Below are positions 1-7,726 of a stretch of 35,659 nucleotides of DNA, one piece after another (position 1 is the stretch's first letter; each line of letters begins with the position of its first letter). Where the stretch lies: positions 1 through 35,659 of the forward strand of contig JBELMC010000020.1 in the NCBI GenBank assembly GCA_042096155.1, written 5' to 3'. Under the pieces are notes generated by a model. The model did not search any database. It worked only from the letters and a program-made list of their open reading frames with translations, and was not told where the DNA came from. The stretch comes from Dinoroseobacter sp042096155 (lineage in GTDB: Bacteria; Pseudomonadota; Alphaproteobacteria; Rhodobacterales; Rhodobacteraceae). The translations under genes and the position numbers were made by a program.

Positions 1-267
1 GTAAGGGGCGGCACTCAGGTGGTCTGCGTGTACGTGGGTCTCGATGATCCATTCCAACGTCAGTCCACGGCGTTCCACCTGCGCGATCAGGTTATCGGCG
101 TGCTCAAATGTGATCCGTCCTGCCGCGTAGTCGATGTCCATCACGCTGTCAATAATCGCGCAGGTGTCGGAGCTTGGGTCTTTGACTATATAGCTGATGG
201 TGTTCGTCGCATCGTCAAAAAAGGCCTGAACATCGGGTTTAACTTGCATGTCGACAAGGTGGGTCAT
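1..267 (-). CDS. MBL-fold metallo-hydrolase, persulfide dioxygenase type (partial, 5' part only)
   Basis: Only the first 89 codons are present; the gene continues past the left edge. The protein starts MTHLVDMQVKPDVQAFFD and reaches ETHVHADHLSAAPY, which contains the THxHxDH zinc/iron-binding signature of the metallo-beta-lactamase fold. The N-terminal layout (a beta strand with NTISYIVKD, then CAIIDSVMDID, then the HxHxDH loop) fits the ETHE1/Blh persulfide dioxygenase group, which oxidises glutathione persulfide to sulfite. The start at 267 is supported by AGGAGT seven bases upstream on the minus strand. In related bacteria such genes often sit with a BigR-type ArsR repressor and YeeE/YedE transporters, but none is visible here. 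The fold is certain; the exact substrate is inferred from the first 89 residues only. Confidence 0.85.
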   Translation of the reverse strand, partial: MTHLVDMQVKPDVQAFFDDATNTISYIVKDPSSDTCAIIDSVMDIDYAAGRITFEHADNLIAQVERRGLTLEWIIETHVHADHLSAAPY

Positions 268-732
268 GTGGGCACTCCTGGTGAGTAATGCAGTCAGAGC
301 CTGCGTGTGTTGTTTTCGTTTGCCGTGGCGCGGTGGCTGGACAGATGTCCCAAGATGGGCGGCACAGCCCTTATTGGATCCACAGCCTCGGCACTGCATA
401 ATATATAAAGGGCCGGTTTTTTTCGCAAATGTCATGCCACTGCCCGGCTGGGGAACCTGGCTGCTCAGCGGGCCTTTTGGGAGGGCGTGATCGCGCAAAC
501 CTCTGACATCATGCTTTTCGAATTGAGCGATGCGTTGGCTGCGGCGGGGCGGAACGCTGCAGCAAGTTCAACAGCCTCGCCACCAATTTTGTTCGGCGGT
601 CGAAGATTTCGAGCCCTCAAGGACAAAAGCCAACTCTCCCCAAAAGGCACAGCATGTCAAAGCCGCACATTGTCAGAGCCCGTATGGCGGACAGGTCGCT
701 GCACCCTCGTACCAAATTGGGACGTCGGAGAA
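268..732. other. Non-coding stretch, no recognisable gene
   Basis: This 465-bp stretch lies between the hydrolase start and the transposase remnant. Short open frames exist on both strands but none shows a recognisable motif or a convincing ribosome binding site. An AT-rich patch at 396-410 (reading TATATATTAT on the minus strand) could be the -10 region for the hydrolase gene or a repressor site, but no convincing -35 was found. Part of the stretch may be further decayed insertion-sequence DNA. Confidence 0.5.
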
Positions 733-921
733 TTCAATACAGATCAGGGCAGCCAGTGCACCAGCGGGTCTTGGGTCAACGTGCTGACGGATGCAAAGAT
801 CAAGATCAGCATGGGCGGGAAAGGGGCTTGGCGCGACAACCGCATGATCGAACGGCTGTGCAGGTCGCTGAAGTATGACTGCGTCGACTTCCATCTCGGT
901 AGGCTGCGCAAAATTCCTTGA
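733..921 (+). pseudogene. Remnant of an IS3-family transposase (OrfB, integrase catalytic core)
   Basis: The frame reads FNTDQGSQCTSGSW, then KISMGGKGAWRDNRMIERL, then RSLKYDCVDFH. This matches the second half of the rve/DDE core of IS3-group OrfB: the second catalytic Asp lies in NTDQGSQ and the catalytic Glu in the MIERL helix. The first Asp, the helix-turn-helix region and the rest of OrfB are missing, and the frame stops about 25 residues before the usual C-terminal end (no FYNxxRPH motif). The upstream part of the open frame (487-732) does not resemble a transposase. It is a dead fragment of roughly 60 residues. No flanking inverted repeats could be identified. Confidence 0.85.
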
Positions 922-1018
922 GAGCCATGTGGATGACATGGTTCGCGCAATCAGGGAAAGAAAATAGGATGGAGCTTATTACGAGCGCTTTTGATCAAAC
1001 TTACGAGACGGGCGCGCC

Positions 1019-2152
1019 TCAGGCCGGTTCTTTCGCCTGCAAAGACGCACCTTCCGCCATCGCGCCGAGTTTCGCATATGCAATCTCCGGGTCGACCGCG
1101 CCATATCCGGCGAAGGTCCCAAAACCGCAATCACTGCAGGCAATGACACGGTCTTCTCCGAGGATATCGGTAAAGCGTGCCAACCGATCCGCCACCAACT
1201 CAGGGTGCTCGACGAAGTTCGTGGTCGTATCGATGACACCTGGCAGCAAGACTTTATCATCCGGTATCTCGTCCTTGCGGGCGCGGAAAACCTTCCATTC
1301 ATGACCATGGCGCGGATTGGCATTCTCAAATGAGAGATACTTCGCGTTGATGGACATCAACGTGCTGAAGACCTTGTCCATGGGAAGGTCCAACACATGC
1401 GGGCCTTCATAATTTCCCCAGCATGCATGCACGCGGACTTTTTCATACGGGATATCGCGCAAGGCGTGGTTCATGACCTCGACGTTCACCTCGGCAATCT
1501 TGATGAATTCATCATCGGAAAGCTCAGAGAAGAGCATCTGCCTGGACAAAGCAAGGTCGGGGCAATCCAGTTGAACATCCAATCCTGCGGCCACAATCGT
1601 TTCGTATTCAGCTTTCAAGGCATCGGCCAAAGCTTCCAAATATGCTTCGCGAGACGGGTAATGTTGGTTGGGCAAGAACAAGGCCACCACGCCTGGAGAC
1701 GCCGCATTCATGAACCCGCGGGCCACTCCGTGCTTTTCCATAGCGGCCTTAAGATTTGCGATGTCCTTCTTAAGGTCATCTTGGCCCATCGAGACAATCT
1801 CGCCCGTGCATTGGGGGCGGGAGTAGGTCGCTGTACCGCCGCTCTTTGAAAGGCGTTCCATGTAGCTGGGGAAAAGCTTTAGGTCCGCAGGCGCATTACG
1901 TGGGCTGTCCCCAGAAAACCCGGTGTAGCGATCTTTGACATAGGTTGAGTACGAGATTTTCGAGGCTTCGCCGTCGCTGACAATATCGACGCCAGCCTCG
2001 ACTTGGCGGCGCACGTTCTCATCCACCGCCTTTGTCATGGTGGCGTCAAATTGCGCTTGATCATAGGCTTCGCCACGCTCTCGGGCGAACAAGAAATCTA
2101 CGACCTCTTGGGTGCGTGGGAGTGATCCGACATGCGTGGTAAGAACTGGCAT
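1019..2152 (-). CDS. MetE-core (cobalamin-independent methionine synthase II family) methyltransferase
   Basis: This 377-residue protein matches the C-terminal catalytic barrel of cobalamin-independent methionine synthase and lacks the N-terminal barrel of full-length MetE (about 750 residues). The four zinc ligands can be placed by comparison with MetE: His242 and Cys244 in VHACWGNYEG, Glu276 in LSFENANPR and Cys342 in ACSDCGFGT. The start TTHVGSLPRT is the usual opening of the family. The reaction would be methyl transfer to a thiol such as homocysteine or a related thiol; the methyl donor is not evident because the domain that helps bind polyglutamyl folate in MetE is absent. The start at 2152 gives the expected family N-terminus; the ribosome site (GAAAGAA) is weak. 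It stands alone between a transposase remnant and a decayed region. I see no SAM-II riboswitch core upstream. Confidence 0.85.
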   Translation of the reverse strand: MPVLTTHVGSLPRTQEVVDFLFARERGEAYDQAQFDATMTKAVDENVRRQVEAGVDIVSDGEASKISYSTYVKDRYTGFSGDSPRNAPADLKLFPSYMERLSKSGGTATYSRPQCTGEIVSMGQDDLKKDIANLKAAMEKHGVARGFMNAASPGVVALFLPNQHYPSREAYLEALADALKAEYETIVAAGLDVQLDCPDLALSRQMLFSELSDDEFIKIAEVNVEVMNHALRDIPYEKVRVHACWGNYEGPHVLDLPMDKVFSTLMSINAKYLSFENANPRHGHEWKVFRARKDEIPDDKVLLPGVIDTTTNFVEHPELVADRLARFTDILGEDRVIACSDCGFGTFAGYGAVDPEIAYAKLGAMAEGASLQAKEPA

Positions 2153-2894
2153 AGCATTCTTTCTATATTATTGCTGAAATCGGGCTGGTCGATTTGACTG
2201 AATTCCCATCGAGACTGTTGTTGTTATTTCAAGCTGACGATCGCTTGGCAATGCACTTGATGTGTCGTCCTGCGATGAAAAGCACCCAACCGTATTGTCG
2301 CGTTTGTGTCAAACCGTGCTGTGGGTGCGCGAAATTATGATGCGGCAACTTCGGCCTCTAAATCTGGAGGACGCAATTTGGAAAGTCCAAAGATGATTGC
2401 AGAAAATCGTCTCAGGAGTTCGATCCGTCTTTCGTTTTATCTGCGCTTTTCGTTGCGCAGCTGACAAAATCCGTCGTCCCGAACCAACTTCACATCAGCG
2501 ACGTGCCACAATCAAAGGTCAGTTTGTCAGCGCCGCTTCTTTCTTCAAATGGGGCGCAGAAAATCTATAAACTCGGCTCTGACAAATCTGACACTTAGGA
2601 TTGATTGGCGCGGTGAAGATCGCCGTCTCACGGTGACACATTTGCAGCAAATGCAAGAAATACGCGCCAACAATCGCCGCAAATGCCCGTGTCTGGGTTG
2701 CCCCGCATCATGATCCTTGAGGCAGCCGGTGGTTTTTGCGATGTTGGTCTTGATCGAAGCCCGCAGCCGCCGTGCCGCCTGTGGGTGCGTGCTGCTCTGC
2801 TCGACAAGCCGCACCGCACGTTGAGGCAACGCAACAGGATGCGGTTTGCCCGTATCTGACCCCCATATTTACCTCAAATGCATGGAACCACAGA
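2153..2894. other. 742-bp stretch without an intact gene; possible decayed insertion-sequence DNA
   Basis: No intact gene is visible. The half nearest 2152 should carry the promoter of the methyltransferase gene, but no clear -35/-10 pair was recognised. On the minus strand at 2545-2829 a frame begins PQRAVRLVEQSSTHPQ, faintly like the N-terminus of IS3-type OrfA (RAVRLV followed by a helix-turn-helix), but the rest does not hold the pattern. It may be a very decayed fragment. The region borders a truncated Rieske gene, so it is probably a deletion or insertion scar. Confidence 0.45.
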
Positions 2895-3278
2895 TCAAAC
2901 CGCATGGGCCTCCTGAATCTGGTCAGGAAAGGCACGCTCAAAAAGACCTACATCGGCATAATTCGGGCATTGGCATAATGGGCAGCGCAAAGCACCCTCG
3001 ATTTTAAGCGGCTCTGATACCAAAATCATACCGCTATGACGGCACACATCATGAAAGACGCGAATTATGCCGCTGCAATCCCGCAAAAGCAAAAGCGGTT
3101 CTCTCAGGAGGTCCAGAGGTTTTGCATCGGCGGGCTCGGCAAAATCAGATGCAATAGCCAAGCCAGCCCATTTACCGATCACGACGGCTTCGTTGTTTTC
3201 GGCGATGATATGGGGATTGGTGAAATGCGCGTTCGGTAAGCCATGTGCCGTGCCAACGGGGCGTTGAACGGACAACAA
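2895..3278 (-). pseudogene. Truncated Rieske-type ring-hydroxylating oxygenase alpha subunit
   Basis: The frame reads HGLPNAHFTNP, WAGLAIASDFAEPADA, VFHDVCRHSGMILVSEP and ALRCPLCQCPNYA. This matches the N-terminus and Rieske domain of aromatic ring-hydroxylating oxygenase alpha subunits. In an active protein the cluster is held by CxH and CxxH. Here CRH is present but the second pair reads CPLC where CPYH is expected, so one histidine ligand is lost. The frame then ends about 25 residues later, removing the whole catalytic mononuclear-iron domain (the family is normally 350-420 residues). The open frame extends upstream to 3395 inside ilvN, but homology begins near 3278 and no proper start is evident. 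I call it a pseudogene; a translated iron-sulfur protein is unlikely. Confidence 0.75.
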
Positions 3279-3369
3279 ATCGGTGGTTATGGGCGCGCTC
3301 CTATCGATTACAGCGTCGTCGATGCCCCCCCTTGGATCGCGTCTTTCCGCGATATAAAAAGTACCGAAA

Positions 3370-3930
3370 TCAGGCGCCGCGTGACAGGGCCGCAATTCCA
3401 GTCCGTGCCATTTCGGTCAGTCCCAATGGGCGCATCAAATCACCAAAAGCGGCGATTTTTTCTGATGTGCCTGTGATCTCGAAGACAAACGAGGTCAGCG
3501 TGCTGTCAACCACATTGGCCCGAAATATATCGGCAAGCCGCAGCGCTTCTACCCGGTTCTCGCCCGCACCGGTCACCTTGAACAAGGCCAATTCGCGCTC
3601 AACCGCCGGCCCTTCGACGGTCAGATCGTGAACCTCGTGCACGGGCACCATCCGGTCCAGCTGGGCTTTGATTTGTTCGATCACTTGTGGCGTTCCGGTC
3701 GTGACCACGGTAATACGCGAGCGATGTCCCGCGGTATCGACCTCTGCAACGGTCAGGCTTTCGATATTATATCCACGCCCGGAAAACAGACCGATCACCC
3801 GTGCCAGGACCCCACTTTCGTTGTCGACAACCACGGCCAATGTATGTGTTTCCTGCACATCTGAAAACGTCGGGCGCAAGTTATAAGCAGAATGGCTGGT
3901 CGAGCCGGATTTGATGTTCAGAGCAGACAT
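3370..3930 (-). CDS. ilvN: Acetolactate synthase small (regulatory) subunit
   Basis: This 186-residue protein carries an ACT domain near its N-terminus (HTLAVVVDNESGVLARVIGL, then FSGRGYNIESLTVAEVD) followed by the C-terminal small-subunit domain (ALFKVTGAGENR, RANVVDSTLTSFVFEITG). It binds the catalytic subunit IlvB and makes the enzyme sensitive to feedback by valine. The start at 3930 (MSALNIKSGS) has GAAGGAA eight bases upstream; a longer frame reaches 4038 but has no family support. It follows ilvB by 82 bases in the same direction and is presumably co-transcribed with it under the attenuator at 5823-5986. A short N-terminal extension of about 25 residues precedes the ACT domain. Confidence 0.96.
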   Translation of the reverse strand: MSALNIKSGSTSHSAYNLRPTFSDVQETHTLAVVVDNESGVLARVIGLFSGRGYNIESLTVAEVDTAGHRSRITVVTTGTPQVIEQIKAQLDRMVPVHEVHDLTVEGPAVERELALFKVTGAGENRVEALRLADIFRANVVDSTLTSFVFEITGTSEKIAAFGDLMRPLGLTEMARTGIAALSRGA

Positions 3931-4012
3931 GATGTGCTTCCTTCGGGGGCAGGGGATGCGGCTTACCCGCGTAGTGTTCCAAATTCTGTGGGGCGGCGCC
4001 CCCACGACCGGA

Positions 4013-5773
4013 TCAGACCAGAACCGACCCCTTGGCATCGATTGCGCCTTGGGTTTCCGCTTCGCCCATCAGCATCTCGTTATGGGCTTTGCCCGAGGGG
4101 ATCATCGGAAAGCAGTTTTCGTGCTTTTCGACCAGACAATCAAACAAGACCGGACCGTCATAATTCAACATGTCCATTATCGCGTCATCCAGATCGGCCG
4201 GGTCCGCGCACAAAATGCCCTTGGCCCCGAAGGCTTCGGCCAGCTTTACAAAATCGGGCAGGCTTTCTGACCAGCTGTTGGAATAGCGCTCGCCGTGCAG
4301 AAGTTCTTGCCACTGCCGGACCATTCCAAGACGTTCATTGTTCAAGATGAATTGTTTTACAGGCAGGTTATACTGCATCGCCGTGCCCATTTCTTGCATG
4401 TTCATCAACCAAGATGCCTCGCCCGCGACGTTGATCACCAGCGCTTCGGGGTGGGCGACTTGCACACCGATCGAAGCGGGGAAGCCATAGCCCATGGTCC
4501 CCAACCCGCCCGATGTCATCCAGCGGTGCGGGTCGTCAAAGCCGAGATATTGCGCAGCCCACATTTGGTGTTGGCCGACCTCGGTGGTAATGTAGCGGTC
4601 TTTGCGGTGTTTGGTCAGCGCTTCCAAACGCTGCAGCGCATATTGCGGCTTGATTGTCGTCGTCGAGTTCTTGAAATCCAGACACCGCACGGCACGCCAG
4701 GTATTGATTTGGTCCCACCATTTTGCCAGCCCCGAAGTGTTGGTCTTGCGGCCACGCGCTTTCCAAACCCGAAGCATGTCTTCCAAAACATGGGCGATAT
4801 CACCAATGATTGGAAAATCGGTTTTGACCACTTTGTTGATCGATGATGGGTCAATGTCGATATGTGCCTTGCGTGAGCCCGGCGAAAACGCATCAATCCG
4901 ACCGGTGATCCGGTCGTCGAATCGTGCTCCGATATTGATCATCAAATCACAATCATGCATCGCCCAATTGGCTTCGTACAAACCATGCATGCCGAGCATG
5001 CCGACCCAATGATCGCCCGAGGCCGGATAGGCGCCCAGACCCATCAAGGTCGAGGTGATCGGAAACCCGGTCTCTGTTACAAATTCGCAGAGCAATTGCG
5101 ATGCTGCTGTGCCAGAATTAATGACCCCGCCGCCGGTGTAAAACAAAGGTCTTTGCGCGGTTTCCATGGCTTCGACCAAGCGGGTGATTTCTTCGATATC
5201 ACCCTTAACTTTGGGCACATAATGTCCCAGCTTCGACTTGGTCGGAGGCGTGTAGTTGCCTGAGGCGAATTGGACGTCTTTGGGAATGTCGACCAAAACC
5301 GGGCCCGGACGACCGGCTGTGGCGATGTGAAACGCCTCATGGATTGTACCCGACAGGGCGTCGGTGTCTTTCACCAACCAATTCATCTTGGTGCATGGGC
5401 GTGTAATGCCAACGGTGTCAGCCTCCTGAAAGGCGTCAGAGCCGATCATGAAAGTCGGCACTTGGCCTGTCAAAACCACCAGGGGGATGCTGTCCATCAA
5501 CGCGTCGGTGATCCCGGTCACGGCATTGGTCGCGCCGGGCCCGGACGTCACCAAGACCACGCCAGGCTTGCCAGTGGCGCGAGCATAGCCTTCTGCGGCA
5601 TGCGTTGCGGCTTGCTCGTGCCGGACCAGAATATGTTTGATCGCCTGCTGTTGAAAGATCTCGTCATAGATCGGAAGAACAGCGCCGCCGGGATAGCCAA
5701 ACACAGTATCAACGCCCTGATCGATCAGAGCTTGTACCACCATTTGTGCACCGGTCATTTGCTGCGCGGCCAT
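4013..5773 (-). CDS. ilvB: Acetolactate synthase large (catalytic) subunit
   Basis: This 586-residue ThDP enzyme makes acetolactate or acetohydroxybutyrate, the first common step of valine, leucine and isoleucine synthesis. The N-terminal ThDP domain shows VFGYPGGAVLPIYDEIF and the catalytic Glu in RHEQAATHAAEGYARATG. The C-terminal ThDP motif reads GEASWLMNMQEMG and ends FILNN. The usual motif begins GD, so a Glu stands where the Mg-binding Asp is normal; spacing to the final NN is conserved. I believe this variant occurs in related Rhodobacterales, but could not check. The start at 5773 is chosen because GGAGG lies six bases before it; the ATG at 5788 overlaps that ribosome site. The gene is preceded by a leader-peptide attenuator. 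Confidence 0.97.
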   Translation of the reverse strand: MAAQQMTGAQMVVQALIDQGVDTVFGYPGGAVLPIYDEIFQQQAIKHILVRHEQAATHAAEGYARATGKPGVVLVTSGPGATNAVTGITDALMDSIPLVVLTGQVPTFMIGSDAFQEADTVGITRPCTKMNWLVKDTDALSGTIHEAFHIATAGRPGPVLVDIPKDVQFASGNYTPPTKSKLGHYVPKVKGDIEEITRLVEAMETAQRPLFYTGGGVINSGTAASQLLCEFVTETGFPITSTLMGLGAYPASGDHWVGMLGMHGLYEANWAMHDCDLMINIGARFDDRITGRIDAFSPGSRKAHIDIDPSSINKVVKTDFPIIGDIAHVLEDMLRVWKARGRKTNTSGLAKWWDQINTWRAVRCLDFKNSTTTIKPQYALQRLEALTKHRKDRYITTEVGQHQMWAAQYLGFDDPHRWMTSGGLGTMGYGFPASIGVQVAHPEALVINVAGEASWLMNMQEMGTAMQYNLPVKQFILNNERLGMVRQWQELLHGERYSNSWSESLPDFVKLAEAFGAKGILCADPADLDDAIMDMLNYDGPVLFDCLVEKHENCFPMIPSGKAHNEMLMGEAETQGAIDAKGSVLV

Positions 5774-5822
5774 TGTCTTCCTCCTCATAAAAGCGCCCTT
5801 CAGAACTGCGGCGCTGGATCAT

Positions 5823-5852
5823 AAAAAAGCCCCCGGTCGGAAACCTGGGGGC
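5823..5852 (-). terminator. Attenuator terminator in the ilvBN leader
   Basis: On the minus strand GCCCCC pairs with GGGGGC across a 12-base loop and is followed at once by six U residues. This is a classic factor-independent terminator placed 50 bases before the ilvB start and 26 bases after the leader-peptide stop codon. A terminator in this place only makes sense as a conditional stop controlled by translation of the leader peptide. Confidence 0.9.
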
Positions 5853-5894
5853 GCATGGGATCCCAAAGGGTGTCCGGTTTACCGGCCCATGCGC
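5851..5894 (-). promoter_or_regulatory. Candidate antiterminator pairing of the ilvBN attenuator
   Basis: The nine bases GCGCATGGG (5894 to 5886, within the last leader codons Arg-Met-Gly) are exactly complementary to CCCATGCGC (5859 to 5851). A perfect CCGG/CCGG hairpin (5873-5884 region) sits inside the loop and contains the leader stop codon. The 3' arm overlaps the terminator's 5' arm by two bases, so the long stem and the terminator compete at least partly. A ribosome stalled on the Val codons leaves this stem free to form; a ribosome reaching the stop codon covers its 5' arm. The pairing is seen; the mechanism is inferred from known ilv leaders. Confidence 0.65.
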
Positions 5895-5929
5895 TGCGGA
5901 TCTACGACGACAACAAAAGTTCGGGTCAT
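5879..5929 (-). CDS. ilvBN leader peptide (MTRTFVVVVDPQRMGR)
   Basis: A 16-codon open frame lies between the promoter and the terminator. Four consecutive Val codons (GTT GTC GTC GTA) form the stall site, as expected for a leader that senses charged tRNA-Val. AGGAAA lies about ten bases upstream of the ATG. There are no Leu or Ile codons, so the operon appears to respond to valine supply alone. The peptide itself probably has no function beyond its translation. Confidence 0.9.
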   Translation of the reverse strand: MTRTFVVVVDPQRMGR

Positions 5930-5957
5930 TGTGAGAGGCTTTCCTGTTTGAACCCGA

Positions 5958-5986
5958 AAACTAGGCCCAAGGCCAGGGGGCGTCAA
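5958..5986 (-). promoter_or_regulatory. Promoter of the ilvBN operon
   Basis: On the minus strand TTGACG (5986-5981) and TAGTTT (5963-5958) are separated by exactly 17 bases, a good housekeeping sigma-70 promoter. Transcription would begin near 5951, about 20 bases before the leader ATG. The position matches the attenuator model. Confidence 0.7.
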
Positions 5987-6081
5987 CCGTCAATATAGCG
6001 AATTTGTATCGCGAAAATATAATTTTCTTTCCGAAAGTTGCGTGTGTCTCTCGACTGGTGAATTTTTATATACTGCTGAGA

Positions 6082-7545
6082 CTATTCTGCGGCGAGTTTG
6101 TCGTCCTTGGTGCGGGCTTTAAACACCAATTTGGCGGTCCATTCTTCCAAAGGGGCTGGTTCGCCCAGGAAAAATCCCTGCGCTTTTGTGATCCCCATGT
6201 CTTGTAATTTATGCAATTGATCCGCGGTCTCGATTCCTTCTGCGATAATTTCGAAGTTTAAATCCTGTCCCATGCTGATCAACGCCTTGAGGATCGCGGC
6301 GTTGGTGCGCGAGCTGGTGATGGTCGCGATAAAGCCCCGATCAATTTTGACAATATCGACGGGCAGATCGCGCAGCCGCATCAGGTTGGAATGACCTGTG
6401 CCAAAATCATCCAATGCAATCCGTACGCCAGTATCGCGGATTTTGGTCAGAAGGGATTTCGCCATGGTGGCGTCCTCGATCACGGCGCTTTCAACGATTT
6501 CCAAAACGGTGCGCGTTGGGATCAAGCCATTGAGCAACACATCAAGCCAGCGGGCTTCGGTATCGACGTTGCGCTGCAAAAATGCGCTCGACACGTTGAA
6601 GGCACAAAACATCGACGGGTCGGTTGCCGCAAAGCCCGCGGCCACTTGGCTGGCCATATGCAATGATGGCTTCATGGATGGATCACAATGTCGATTGATC
6701 GTTGTCATGAAATCGGCGGGCAACAGGATCGATCCATCCGGTCGCACCCAGCGGATCAGGGCCTCGACCCCCAACGCAGGATACGGATGAGGTGTGGTAA
6801 TATCGAAGATGGGTTGGACAAAATATGTAAATTGATCGTCTGCAAATCCTTTGCGAATGCCCTCGATTGTCGGTTTGGTCCGCTTGACCTGCATCACCTC
6901 ACGGACCGGAAGATCGGCTTGAATCGATAAATTGCGTCCGCCCGCTTTGGCCAAGTAAAGCGCTGTGTCTGCTTCGAGCATCGCTTCATCCAGAGGGGTG
7001 TCCGGCGGTGCAAACGTAACCCCAATACTGGCCGTTCTGGTGATTTTGGTGTCATATTGTTTGGTTTCAACCTTGCGAATAATGCTGCCAAGCCGGTCGG
7101 CGAGGGTTTGAGTGTCCCGCTCGGGCAAGCCAGGATAGGCGATCCAGAACTCATCGCCGCCAAGGCGGGCGACAATACCGCGTTCGCCGATTTCTGCGCG
7201 CAAGGCTTCGGCTGCAGCGATCAGATAACCGTCGCCGGCTGCGTGGCCATAGCTGTCATTGATCGATTTGAAATAGTCGATATCGACGATCATTAAGGTC
7301 AGCCCATTGATGACTGGATCGCTAAGCCATGTGCGTGCCTGGGTCATGAAAAACCTGCGCGAATGGCACAGGGTTAGCGGGTCGAAATCCAGTTGACGCC
7401 AGAGCTCTTGGTTTTCCATCCGGGCTTCGCGAATTTCTGATTTAAGGTTCTGCGCCCGGCGTTCAAAAATCCTCAGACAGACCAACATCGTCACACTGAC
7501 GGCCGAGATAAATATCAAAACAAGAACAACGGTTTGCTGGATCAT
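6082..7545 (-). CDS. GGDEF-EAL cyclic-di-GMP protein with one membrane segment
   Basis: This 487-residue protein has an N-terminal membrane segment (about residues 5-26), a short coiled linker, a GGDEF diguanylate cyclase domain (about 50-210) and an EAL phosphodiesterase domain (about 225-475). The cyclase motif RLGGDEF is intact at 127-133, but the inhibitory I-site RxxD expected just before it is absent (GERGIVARL). The phosphodiesterase domain keeps EAL (261-263), FNVSS, LEIVES, DDFGTG (379-384), VKIDRGF, EGIE (436-439) and QGFFLG (456-461), so all usual metal and catalytic residues appear present. Either activity is possible; with both motifs intact the direction cannot be read from sequence. 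No periplasmic sensor domain is present. The ribosome site is weak. It stands as a single gene downstream of the two-component pair. Confidence 0.93.
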   Translation of the reverse strand: MIQQTVVLVLIFISAVSVTMLVCLRIFERRAQNLKSEIREARMENQELWRQLDFDPLTLCHSRRFFMTQARTWLSDPVINGLTLMIVDIDYFKSINDSYGHAAGDGYLIAAAEALRAEIGERGIVARLGGDEFWIAYPGLPERDTQTLADRLGSIIRKVETKQYDTKITRTASIGVTFAPPDTPLDEAMLEADTALYLAKAGGRNLSIQADLPVREVMQVKRTKPTIEGIRKGFADDQFTYFVQPIFDITTPHPYPALGVEALIRWVRPDGSILLPADFMTTINRHCDPSMKPSLHMASQVAAGFAATDPSMFCAFNVSSAFLQRNVDTEARWLDVLLNGLIPTRTVLEIVESAVIEDATMAKSLLTKIRDTGVRIALDDFGTGHSNLMRLRDLPVDIVKIDRGFIATITSSRTNAAILKALISMGQDLNFEIIAEGIETADQLHKLQDMGITKAQGFFLGEPAPLEEWTAKLVFKARTKDDKLAAE

Positions 7546-7726
7546 TTTGGCTATTGCAGCTGGTCCGCCTTAAGTGGCGCGTTGGAAAAGGAAAAAAGAC
7601 ACACGTTAAAGATGATCCATCATGCGCGGTAACCCGCCAGAGTGTCAACCGAATGCAAGCAGACTCCGCCTAGCGGGGGCGTTTTACCGGCGCGAAATGC
7701 GTATCTTGCGGGTTTCTTTGTACCAT

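Noticed and set aside
465..650. Minus-strand frame with GGEAVELAAAFRPAAANASLN
   Set aside because: It looks slightly protein-like but matches no family I can name and lacks a ribosome site; may be decayed insertion-sequence DNA.
2153..2320. SAM-II riboswitch upstream of the methyltransferase gene
   Set aside because: Searched by eye on the minus strand for the conserved core; it is not present.
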